NCBI RefSeq assembly: GCF_002013375.1
Contig: NZ_MAEW01000001.1
Coordinates: 124,001 to 188,000, forward strand
Source: Mycobacterium sp. D16Q13
Lineage (GTDB): Bacteria; Actinomycetota; Actinomycetes; Mycobacteriales; Mycobacteriaceae
Length of the DNA: 64,000 nucleotides
Direction: 5' to 3'
This document shows, piece by piece, positions 47,414 through 54,892 of the stretch. How positions within the stretch are numbered: position 1 is the stretch's first letter; the number at the start of each line of letters is the position of its first letter. Under the pieces are notes generated by a model. The model worked only from the letters and a program-made list of their open reading frames with translations. It made no database searches and had not been told where the DNA came from. The translations under genes and the position numbers were made by a program.

Positions 47414-48729
47414 CGTGCTCCCACCCGGTGCTCGCGTTTACCGGGCGCTCCGGACGGCCAGTCCCGGCCCAGCGCTTGTGCGGCACGGACGCCTGAGGCC
47501 GCGCCGTCCTCATGGAAACCCCACCCGTGGTACGCACCGGCGAACGCGACGAGGCCGTCGTTAAGACTTGGCAGTCTGCGTTGGGCGGCAACGGATTGCG
47601 ACGTATAGACCGGGTGCTGGTAGGTCATTTCAGCAAGCACCGCCCCGGGGTCTACCAGGTGCTCACCGCCCAGCGTGACCAGAAACCTGCGCGGGCCAGG
47701 CAATCTCATCAACCGGGTGACGTCATACGTCACCACGACACCCTGAGCGTCTCCCCTGCTCAGGTAATTCCACGATGCGCGGGCATATGCATGGCGCGGC
47801 AACAGGGACTCATCGGTATGTAGTTGCGCGGAATTGCTCACGTATCCCATGGCTCCCAGCACCGCACGTTCGTCCGCGGTCGACTGTGCCAGCAGACCCA
47901 GCGCCTGATCGGGATGCGTCGCAATCACGGCGGCATCGAACACCCGCGGCGGGTGTCCTGCGACCGTGACCGCAACGCCCGCTGGGATCCGCTCGATCTG
48001 GGCGACCGGGGCATCGGTAAACGCCTCGTGCAGCCCGCGCACTACAGCATCGACATACGTGTGCGATCCCCCCGTGACCGTTTTCCACTGCGGCGACCCG
48101 AGCACCGACAGCATGCCGTGATGGTCCAGAAACCTGAACAAGTACCGCGCTGGGTACGCCATGGCCTGCCCGGGCGGGCAGGACCACACAGCGGCCACCA
48201 GTGGTGTCAGGAAGCGGTCAAGGAAAAACTGCGAAAAGCCCAACTGCTGAACAAAATCCCCGAGACTTAGGGCTCTATCGTCGGCGTTGGGGTCAGCAAG
48301 CAGCCGGCGCGCGCGACGGTGAAATCGCTTGATCTCTGCCAGCATCCACAGATAGCGAGGACTCACCGCGGCGGGCGAGGCGAAGAGGCCACGGACGCCC
48401 CGCGCACCGGCGTACTCCAGGCCAATGCTGTCATCGCGCACCGACATCGACATATCCGTATCGGCAGTATCGATACCGAGTTCGTCGAACAATCGGCACA
48501 GCGTGGGGTAGGTCCGGTCGTTGTGCACCAAGAACGCGGTGTCGACCGCGGTCGGCCCGCCTTGGCCGGCATCGACGAACTGCGTATGAGCGTGGCCGCC
48601 GAACCGCCCATCGGCGTCGTACAAAGTGACCCGGTCGTAGGCAGAAAGCACGTACGCTGCGGTCAATCCGGCCACGCCACTGCCGATAACGGCGATGGAC
48701 CGTGCGCCGGGGCCAGATATTGCACTCAC
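47410..48729 (-). CDS. FAD-dependent amine oxidase-like dehydrogenase (Rv0449c-like)
   Basis: 439 residues, the same as Rv0449c, from GTG 48729. FAD motif SIAVIGSGVAGLTAAYVLSAYDRVTLYDADGRFGGHAHT, WSCPPGQAMAYPARYLFRFLDHHGMLS and FAGAYHGWGFHEDGAASG. First gene of the sigK operon. The start is fixed by the SigK-type promoter, whose predicted transcription start coincides with the GTG; the longer frame would run through both promoters. Related enzymes desaturate methylated acyl chains in alphaproteobacteria. Confidence 0.9.
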   Translation of the reverse strand: MSAISGPGARSIAVIGSGVAGLTAAYVLSAYDRVTLYDADGRFGGHAHTQFVDAGQGGPTAVDTAFLVHNDRTYPTLCRLFDELGIDTADTDMSMSVRDDSIGLEYAGARGVRGLFASPAAVSPRYLWMLAEIKRFHRRARRLLADPNADDRALSLGDFVQQLGFSQFFLDRFLTPLVAAVWSCPPGQAMAYPARYLFRFLDHHGMLSVLGSPQWKTVTGGSHTYVDAVVRGLHEAFTDAPVAQIERIPAGVAVTVAGHPPRVFDAAVIATHPDQALGLLAQSTADERAVLGAMGYVSNSAQLHTDESLLPRHAYARASWNYLSRGDAQGVVVTYDVTRLMRLPGPRRFLVTLGGEHLVDPGAVLAEMTYQHPVYTSQSVAAQRRLPSLNDGLVAFAGAYHGWGFHEDGAASGVRAAQALGRDWPSGAPGKREHRVGAR

Positions 48730-48735
48730 ACCCAG

Positions 48736-48763
48736 TATTCGGAGTAAACCGGCCCGCGGATGG
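48736..48763 (-). promoter_or_regulatory. SigK-type promoter of the sigK operon
   Basis: Read on the minus strand: CCATCC (48763-48758), 15-base spacer, CCGAATA (48742-48736). This matches the remembered mycobacterial SigK promoter (CCATCC ... CCGAATA). The predicted start is at about 48729-48730, the GTG of the first gene, so the mRNA is probably leaderless. Confidence 0.78.
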
Positions 48764-48818
48764 GTATTGCCCTCATCGGGCGGCGTCTCGGCGCGGCTCA
48801 GCTTTTTACGCAACCTAC

Positions 48819-48846
48819 CCATCCGGAGAACGTTCGGCACCGAATA
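48819..48846 (+). promoter_or_regulatory. second, divergent SigK-type promoter
   Basis: CCATCC (48819-48824), 15-base spacer, CCGAATA (48840-48846) on the plus strand, identical in both boxes and in spacer length to the promoter of the sigK operon. The -35 boxes of the two promoters are 55 bases apart. It points at the cyclopropane synthase-photolyase cluster; predicted leader about 105 bases. Confidence 0.76.
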
Positions 48847-48957
48847 ACAACAGAGCCGCACACACATGCCCCCGAAGTGCGGCACTTCCCGTACGCCCGC
48901 AGAAGGAGGGCCGGCAGGTAGACGTTCCCCGTACCGCCCACGAAAGGTTCCGTCCAG

Positions 48958-49851
48958 ATGCCAGAATCACCGCGGCTTCGCCCACATTTCGACGATGTTC
49001 AGGCCCACTACGACCTGTCGGATGACTTCTTCCGCCTCTTCCTCGACTCGACCCAGACATATAGCTGCGCCTATTTCGAGCGCGATGACATGACCCTTGA
49101 AGAGGCACAAATCGCCAAGATCGACCTGGCACTGGGCAAGCTGCACCTGGAGCCCGGCATGACGCTGCTGGATGTGGGGTGCGGTTGGGGCGCCACCATC
49201 AATCGCGCATTGGAGAAGTACGACGTCAACGTCATCGGTCTGACGCTGAGTAAGAATCAGAAGGCTCACGTCGAGAGGCTTCTGGCGGCATCATCGAGCA
49301 CCCGGTCAAAGACCGTCCAGCTGCACGGCTGGGAGGAGTTCGACGGCAAGGTCGACCGGATCGTGTCGATCGGCGCGTTCGAGCATTTCGGCTTCGACCG
49401 CTACGACGACTTCTTCAGGTTCGCCTACAACGCGCTGCCCGATGACGGCGTGATGCTGCTGCACACCATCACCGGGCTGCATCCCAACGAGATCGTGGCC
49501 AAGGGCCTGCCGCTGAGCTTTGAGCTGGCACGCTTCATCAAATTCATGGTCACCGAGATCTTCCCCGGCGGGCGGGTGCCCTCCATCGACATGGTGCGAG
49601 AGCATGCCGAGCGGGCGGGCTTCACCTGCACGCGAATACACCAACTGCAGCCGCACTACGCCAAGACTCTGGACCTGTGGGCGGCGGCACTCGAGGAACA
49701 CAAGGATCAGGCCATCGCCATCCAAGACGAGATTGTGTACGAGCGTTACATGAAGTACCTCATCGGATGTGCGAAGTACTTCCGCATCGGCTACATCGAC
49801 GTCGCACAGTTCACCCTCCCCAAGCTGCACCTCCCATATCTCCAGAAGTAG
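48958..49851 (+). CDS. cyclopropane/mycolic acid synthase-family methyltransferase
   Basis: 297 residues, the length of the CmaA/MmaA/UmaA proteins. Family landmarks: FDDVQAHYDLSDDFFRLFLDSTQTYSCAYFE, SAM motif MTLLDVGCGWGATINRALEKYDVNVIGLTLSKNQ, SIGAFEHFGFDRYDDFF, HTITGLHP and FIKFMVTEIFPGGRVPSI. More like the mycolic acid synthases than like UfaA1 in the opposite operon. First gene after a SigK-type promoter. Which double bond it modifies cannot be told from sequence. Confidence 0.9.
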   Translation: MPESPRLRPHFDDVQAHYDLSDDFFRLFLDSTQTYSCAYFERDDMTLEEAQIAKIDLALGKLHLEPGMTLLDVGCGWGATINRALEKYDVNVIGLTLSKNQKAHVERLLAASSSTRSKTVQLHGWEEFDGKVDRIVSIGAFEHFGFDRYDDFFRFAYNALPDDGVMLLHTITGLHPNEIVAKGLPLSFELARFIKFMVTEIFPGGRVPSIDMVREHAERAGFTCTRIHQLQPHYAKTLDLWAAALEEHKDQAIAIQDEIVYERYMKYLIGCAKYFRIGYIDVAQFTLPKLHLPYLQK

Positions 49852-49873
49852 AGACCGCCGAAAGGAGCAAGAA

Positions 49874-50533
49874 GTGAGCGCCATCGTGCCGCCCTGGACC
49901 CTGGGTGTCGAACTATTCAAAGCGGCGGGCAATATCTTCGGGGTCCGTATGGGCACCGAAGAACCGCGCTACTCGTCACGGCCGCTGACCGCTTCGGTGC
50001 AGATCAGGCAGTACAGCAGCCGAGTTGCGGCAGAAACGATCGTCCTGGCAGAAGATGACCGGGCACGCAGTGAGGGCTTTCGCCGCCTTGCGGGTTACAT
50101 TTTCGGCAAGAACCACCGGCAGTCCAAGATCGCCATGACCGCACCGGTAGCGCAACAAAACGACACCATCGCCATGACAGCCCCGGTGGGCCAATTATCC
50201 AGTGCTACTGGCGGTTCAATAATCCGGTTTTACATGCCGGCGAAATGGACACTGGCCAGCCTGCCCACCCCCGGCGATGACAGCATCCGACTCACCGAAG
50301 TGCCCGCCGAGACGCTCGCAGTGCTGCGCTTCAGCGGTGACCGATCGGCGGCCACCGTCACCAGACGCACCGACGAATTGCTCAATGCCCTGCGCGACAA
50401 CAACATACAGATCGCTGGTGACCCCCAAGCCTGGTTCTATGACCCGCCGTGGACACTCTCGTGTGCTCGCCGCAACGAAGTCGCAGTTCCGGTTGACGCA
50501 CGGGTCGACGACGACCTCCGAAGAGGCACCTAG
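49874..50533 (+). CDS. SOUL haem-binding family protein
   Basis: 219 residues from GTG 49874, with AAAGGAG upstream. SOUL/HEBP pattern: PRYSSRPLTASVQIRQYSSRVAAETIV, GFRRLAGYIFGKN, the KIAMTAPV motif present twice (SKIAMTAPVAQQN and TIAMTAPVGQLS) and QAWFYDPPWTL near the end. SOUL proteins bind haem or other tetrapyrroles. Located between the methyltransferase and the TIGR01777 gene, 22 and 37 bases away. Confidence 0.9.
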   Translation: MSAIVPPWTLGVELFKAAGNIFGVRMGTEEPRYSSRPLTASVQIRQYSSRVAAETIVLAEDDRARSEGFRRLAGYIFGKNHRQSKIAMTAPVAQQNDTIAMTAPVGQLSSATGGSIIRFYMPAKWTLASLPTPGDDSIRLTEVPAETLAVLRFSGDRSAATVTRRTDELLNALRDNNIQIAGDPQAWFYDPPWTLSCARRNEVAVPVDARVDDDLRRGT

Positions 50534-50570
50534 AGGGCCGCGAAACCAGCTTCCCGATGATCGGAGACCT

Positions 50571-51929
50571 ATGGGTGTCAGTGGTTCGGTGATTGTCGAC
50601 GCGCCCGTCGAGGACGTGTTCGCCTGGTATTCCAGGCCGGGCGCGTTCAGCCGCTTGGCCGCACCGTGGGCGCCGGTCGAACTGCGTTCCGAGGCGGCCT
50701 CGCTCTGCGACGGGACTGCCGTACTGGACCTACCAGGAGGTCTGCGCTGGGTCTCCCGGCACGAGCAGGACGCATTCCTGCCCGGCCGACGATTCGTCGA
50801 CGAAGGGGTCGCGGCGGGACTGCGGTCGGCGGTCAGTGGTTTGTTGCCCTGGCGGCATATCCATGAGTTCGAGCCAATTTCCGCTAGCAGGACTCGGGTA
50901 CGCGACATCATCGAGACCCCCATTCCAGGGCGGTTTCTCGCCGAACTCATCGCATATCGTCACCGGCAGCTCACCGGAGATCTGGCCGCCCACCGCAGGG
51001 CCGCCGACCATGGAATGAACGCATCGACAGTGGCAATCACCGGCGCATCCGGCCTCGTGGGTACCGCACTTGCCGCATTCCTGAGCACGGGTGGACACCG
51101 CGTGATCCGCCTGGTCCGCGGGGAGCCGATCCACCGCACCGACCGGAATTGGGAACCAGAAGATCCGGACCCGGCCGCACTGGAAGGCGTCGATGCCGTC
51201 ATCCATCTGGCGGGTACCACTATCGCCGGACGCTTCACCCAGCGGCACAAAGAGCTCATTGCCTCGAGCCGAATCGAGCCCACTCGGCTACTTTCCCGAG
51301 CTGCCGCATCCGCAGGTGTCGGCACCTTCGTCAGCGCCTCGGCGGTCGGGTACTACGGAAAGAGCCGAGACGACGAAACACTCACCGAGACAAGCCCGCC
51401 CCCGTCGACGGCAGACTTCCTTTCCGACGTGGTCGCTCGTTGGGAGCAAGCGGCGTTAGCAGGCAAGAGTGCTGGGACCCGGGTTGTCACTGTCCGCACC
51501 GGCATTGTTCAGTCACCCCGCGGCGGAACTCTCAAGCTTCTGCTCCCGCTTTTCCGGGCTGGCCTCGGCGGGCGCCTGGGCTCCGGTACCCAGTGGTTGC
51601 CCTGGATCGGCATCGACGATCTGGTGGACATCTATCACCGCTGCCTATGGGACCTTTCACTATCGGGCCCCGTTAACGCCGTGGCACCCGGCGTGGTCCG
51701 CAACGTCGACTACACGCGCGCGCTGGCCCAGGCAGTCCACCGTCCCGCGGTCATACCCGTACCTGCCTTCGGCCCCGCCCTGCTGCTGGGACGCGAGGGA
51801 GCCGAAGAGCTCGCGATGGCAAGTCAGTGTGTCTCTCCCGCAACACTATTGGACCGCCAATATGCGTTCCGGACTCCCAGCATCGGTCCGGCCTTGGGTC
51901 ATCTCTTGGGAAGTCATGTCCCCTCGTGA
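50571..51929 (+). CDS. SRPBCC domain fused to TIGR01777 NAD-dependent epimerase
   Basis: 452 residues. Residues about 1-148 form an SRPBCC domain (GSVIVDAPVEDVFAWYSRPGAFSRLAAPW). From about 150 a TIGR01777 SDR-epimerase follows: VAITGASGLVGTALAAFLSTGGHRVIRLVRG, DAVIHLAGTTIAGRFTQRHKELIASSRI, SASAVGYYGKSRDDE and LGSGTQWLPWIGIDDLVDI. The Tyr in VGYYG takes the catalytic position. Such fusions are known in actinobacteria. Stop overlaps the photolyase start (GTGA). Confidence 0.87.
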   Translation: MGVSGSVIVDAPVEDVFAWYSRPGAFSRLAAPWAPVELRSEAASLCDGTAVLDLPGGLRWVSRHEQDAFLPGRRFVDEGVAAGLRSAVSGLLPWRHIHEFEPISASRTRVRDIIETPIPGRFLAELIAYRHRQLTGDLAAHRRAADHGMNASTVAITGASGLVGTALAAFLSTGGHRVIRLVRGEPIHRTDRNWEPEDPDPAALEGVDAVIHLAGTTIAGRFTQRHKELIASSRIEPTRLLSRAAASAGVGTFVSASAVGYYGKSRDDETLTETSPPPSTADFLSDVVARWEQAALAGKSAGTRVVTVRTGIVQSPRGGTLKLLLPLFRAGLGGRLGSGTQWLPWIGIDDLVDIYHRCLWDLSLSGPVNAVAPGVVRNVDYTRALAQAVHRPAVIPVPAFGPALLLGREGAEELAMASQCVSPATLLDRQYAFRTPSIGPALGHLLGSHVPS

Positions 51930-53293
51930 CCGTTATCTGGTGGGCCCGCCGCGACTTGCGGTTGGCCGACAATCCCGCCCTCCAAGCCGCGGCCGCGCGC
52001 AGCGATGTACTTGCCGTGTTCATCCTGGACCCGCAGTTGCTGAGCAGCGCACCACGCCCGCGGGACGCGTGGCTTGCCGCCAATGTTCTTGACCTTGATA
52101 ACCGACTCGGCGGGCGGCTCTGCCTCTATTCCGGTGCGCCGCAACAGGTCCTTGCAGAGCTCGCTGAACGTATCGGAGCAACCGAGGTGCACGTGTCCCG
52201 GGAGACGACCCCCTTCGGTAGGCGCCGGGATACGTCGGTATCGGCCGCGCTGGCCAGGATCGGCGTGGACTGGATCGAGACAGGCTCACCCTACGCAGTG
52301 ACGCCGGGCCGAATCACCAAATCCGACGGGTCCCCGTACCGGGTGTTCACCGCGTTCGAACGCGCTTGGCGCGAACACCGCTGGCCGCGCCCCGCCCGCC
52401 TGAAAACGAGACCTTCCTGGACAAAGCCTCCCCAGTCCGCACTATCAGCCCCCATCAGGTCGTCACTCACCGAACTGGCCCAAAGATGCAGCATCACAAT
52501 GCCTCCCGCGGGCGAGGTAGCGGCCAGCATCCTGTGGGAACACTTCCTCTCACACGACCTCACCGGGTATGCCGCATGTCGTGACCGCGCCGATCTGGAG
52601 GCCACATCCAGGATCTCGCCCTATCTGAAAGTCGGTGCCATCCATCCTCGCACCATGCTCGCCGACCTGGCACCCATCGCAGGCCAAGACGCCGCCAAGT
52701 TCGCCTCGGAGCTGGCCTGGCGAGACTTCTACGCCGACGTGCTCTACCACCAGCCGCACTCCGCGCACGCCGACTTAACCGATGCCCTAGCGCATTTGTC
52801 CTATACCGAACCCGGCGAGGGCTTTACGGCCTGGCAGCGCGGAGCAACCGGATACCCATTGGTTGATGCAGGTATGCGGCAACTACTTGCCGAAGGTTGG
52901 ATGCACAACCGAGTACGGATGGTCACCGCGAGCTTCCTTACTAAGGATCTCCACATCTGGTGGCCGCACGGAGCCAAGCACTTCATGAACAACCTCATCG
53001 ATGCCGACAGCGCATCCAATACACACGGCTGGCAATGGGTCGCAGGAACGGGCACCGATGCCGCCCCGTACTTCCGGGTCTTTAATCCGACGGCTCAGGC
53101 ACAAAAGTTCGACCCGAATGGCGATTACGTACGCAAATACATCCCGGAACTACAGCACCTGCCCGGCGCCTCAGCCCTCACGCCCTGGAAGCACTCCGAC
53201 GGCCACCTTCACGGATATCCGACTGCCATCCTCGATCACGCAGAGGAAAGAAACATCGCGCTGCACCGTTACCGGGCCAGGCAAGACCACTAG
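51926..53293 (+). CDS. phr: deoxyribodipyrimidine photolyase
   Basis: 455 residues; light-driven repair of cyclobutane pyrimidine dimers. N-terminal photolyase domain VTVIWWARRDLRLADNPALQAAA; C-terminal FAD domain with RISPYLKVGAIHPRTML, ELAWRDFYADVLYHQPH, TGYPLVDAGMRQLLAEGWMHNRVRMVTASFLTKDL and DADSASNTHGWQWVAGTGTDAAPYFRVFNP. Key Trp and Asn of class I CPD photolyases are present. GTG start couples it to the preceding gene, so it is the last gene of the SigK-promoter plus-strand operon. M. tuberculosis has no photolyase. Confidence 0.95.
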   Translation: MTVIWWARRDLRLADNPALQAAAARSDVLAVFILDPQLLSSAPRPRDAWLAANVLDLDNRLGGRLCLYSGAPQQVLAELAERIGATEVHVSRETTPFGRRRDTSVSAALARIGVDWIETGSPYAVTPGRITKSDGSPYRVFTAFERAWREHRWPRPARLKTRPSWTKPPQSALSAPIRSSLTELAQRCSITMPPAGEVAASILWEHFLSHDLTGYAACRDRADLEATSRISPYLKVGAIHPRTMLADLAPIAGQDAAKFASELAWRDFYADVLYHQPHSAHADLTDALAHLSYTEPGEGFTAWQRGATGYPLVDAGMRQLLAEGWMHNRVRMVTASFLTKDLHIWWPHGAKHFMNNLIDADSASNTHGWQWVAGTGTDAAPYFRVFNPTAQAQKFDPNGDYVRKYIPELQHLPGASALTPWKHSDGHLHGYPTAILDHAEERNIALHRYRARQDH

Positions 53294-53784
53294 CTATTCA
53301 GCTGCCACACCGAGAAATTCAGCACCGCCGCGAAGGTCGTCCATGCTAAGTAGGGAAGCAACAAGATTGCGGCCCAACGGCTTCTGTGCCAGAACAGCAT
53401 CACCGTTGCGGCAATGAATCCCCACAGCACGAGGATCTCGATGAATGCCGTTCCCCGCCAGCCAAGACCAAAGAACAGGGGTGTCCACGCCATGTTCAGG
53501 ACGAGCTGTATCCCGTACACCGCCAGAGGCAGCCGGTTCTCTGGTGAGGGATGTGACCGCCACACCAGCCATGCCGATACCGCCATCGACGCATACAGCA
53601 CGGTCCACATGGGACCAAACAGTGCGGCCGGTGGAGCCCAACCGGGCTGTTGTAGACGCCCATAGGTTTCCGCAGCACTCGTTACGGCCACACCGCCGAC
53701 TCCCGCAGCGATCGTCACCGCCATGGCAGAGACGGCAAGCCCAGCCCATTCCCTGGGCCACCGGCGCGAAATCCCTTGAGTCAT
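53290..53784 (-). CDS. tspO: TspO/MBR-family protein
   Basis: 164 residues, five membrane helices, rich in Trp and Pro: TYGRLQQPGWAPPAALFGPMWTVLYASMAVSAWLVW, LVLNMAWTPLFFGLGW and LLPYLAWTTFAAVLNFSVWQLN. TspO proteins bind porphyrins and are involved in tetrapyrrole/oxidative-stress responses. Convergent with the photolyase gene, overlapping 4 bases. Confidence 0.93.
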   Translation of the reverse strand: MTQGISRRWPREWAGLAVSAMAVTIAAGVGGVAVTSAAETYGRLQQPGWAPPAALFGPMWTVLYASMAVSAWLVWRSHPSPENRLPLAVYGIQLVLNMAWTPLFFGLGWRGTAFIEILVLWGFIAATVMLFWHRSRWAAILLLPYLAWTTFAAVLNFSVWQLNS

Positions 53785-53869
53785 AACGCCATAGTAGACA
53801 GAATTCGCACGTTGGTGACACTCTGCCCAGATCTAGGTTCACTATGCGGGCAACACCCAGAGGCGTACC

Positions 53870-54070
53870 CGAGCGCGAGCGAACGCGCAGTCCATGAAAC
53901 CCGCCACCGCGGCGAGGAAGTTGGACGTGTACTTGTAGGCGACCCCTGCAGATCGATCAGGTGCCCGAGGAGAAGCCGCCGTGGCTAATCACCGAACGCC
54001 AGAGCTACCAAGAGGTGCTGTGCCAAAACTCCACTCCGACGGCGCGAAGAATCCGTGCGATGGCAGAGCC
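53870..54070 (+). pseudogene. DUF5997 gene remnant with internal deletion
   Basis: Bases 53881-53951 nearly repeat the 5' part of the intact DUF5997 gene (from GAACGCGCAGTCCATGAAACC, encoding NAQSMKPATAARKLDVYL), but a TAG replaces the next glutamine codon. Directly after, 53949-54030 encode QIDQVPEEKPPWLITERQSYQEVL, the counterpart of the 3' part of the gene (EQINELLEQKPEWLVAERESYQAVL). About 180 bases of the middle are missing and the two parts are not in one frame. A non-functional copy. The following stretch to 54240 contains no recognisable gene. Confidence 0.82.
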
Positions 54071-54240
54071 GCTCTTCACAAACGCACGACGTCGAACTCT
54101 TCGATCGCGCGCGCCAACATGGGGAATCGTCTGTGAGCCCGCGGATCGCCGTGGCGGCAATCATCGTCGCAGCGGCGAACCAAAGTCCGCTTATTGTGTG
54201 GCAACAAGCTGACGGCCGATTACCAGCGCGTGATCAAGCC

Positions 54241-54681
54241 CTACTCAGTAGATTGCGCGTCCCACTCACGTCGGTATGCCTCCATAAAAGGCTGGGCAAT
54301 CTGCTCGCCCTTAGGAGTGATATTGAGCAACCATCTACGCTCCCACTCGCCGTCAGCAAAGTGGTTAACGTATGCGTCTGCAATCTGGCCCAATGTACCT
54401 TCGGTGTCAGAGGCCCGGACAAATCCTGACGCGCTCTGAGGATACGAGCCTAGTTCGAAAAGCCCATCATCCGTAAGTGAACGGATCAGTGCGAGAGTGT
54501 TGCGCTGGACTGCGCTAAGGGGCGCTTTGGGGTCTGATTGCTGTACATGCCAGTGAACAAGGGCAAGTTCCACCCAATCGCCCATACCTTCGATTAGGAC
54601 CTTTTGACCCGGCGTAAGACTCTCATAGGCCATCTCTACCTCCGCTGATTCCCTTGCAGTCAGAGGCGTTTCGATCCTCAT
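54241..54681 (-). CDS. hypothetical protein, possibly an orphan partner of a lost gene
   Basis: 146 residues, not recognised. Acidic and soluble, no signal peptide: VEMAYESLTPGQKVLIEGMGDWVELALVHWHVQQ, NTLALIRSLTDDGLFELG, then GTLGQIADAYVNHFADGEWERRWLLNITPKGEQIAQPFMEAYRREW. Size, acidity and the Trp-rich C-terminus recall immunity proteins of polymorphic toxins. Its start overlaps the stop of a 5'-truncated upstream frame by one base (TAATG), as in toxin-immunity pairs. No homology could be tested. Confidence 0.6.
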   Translation of the reverse strand: MRIETPLTARESAEVEMAYESLTPGQKVLIEGMGDWVELALVHWHVQQSDPKAPLSAVQRNTLALIRSLTDDGLFELGSYPQSASGFVRASDTEGTLGQIADAYVNHFADGEWERRWLLNITPKGEQIAQPFMEAYRREWDAQSTE

Positions 54682-54878
54682 TACGGGTCCTCCACTTCGA
54701 AGTTACCCGACCCACCAATGATGTCATTGGCAATTTCATGGTCATTGGGAACTATTTGGTGCGGAATCGTCTCGAGAATTCCCGGCGGCGCGCCAACGGG
54801 AGAGCCCCCACCCCGAGGTGCCGGAGGGACAACTGGTGCTGAACCGGCCCTTAGAGCCGCAGCCCCCTCTCTCGGTCT
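54681..54878 (-). pseudogene. 5'-truncated C-terminal remnant of a gene upstream of the orphan ORF
   Basis: A minus-strand frame of 65 sense codons without ATG or GTG start, open between a stop at 54881-54879 and TAA 54683-54681. It encodes a Pro/Gly-rich linker (APVVPPAPRGGGSPVGAPPG) and then an acidic tail (TIPHQIVPNDHEIANDII, ending NFEVEDP). Its stop overlaps the next ATG as TAATG, which suggests a formerly coupled gene whose 5' part was lost at the boundary with nrdE. Confidence 0.5.
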
Positions 54879-54892
54879 TTACCAAAAGAACC

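Noticed and set aside
48730..48885. N-terminal extension of the FAD oxidoreductase to 48885
   Set aside because: It would contain both SigK-type promoters and gives a length beyond Rv0449c; GTG 48729 fits both promoter and family length.
54110..54240. short plus-strand frame starting GTGAGCCCGCGG
   Set aside because: About 40 codons of unremarkable sequence running into the convergent ORF; nothing recognisable, probably decayed DNA.
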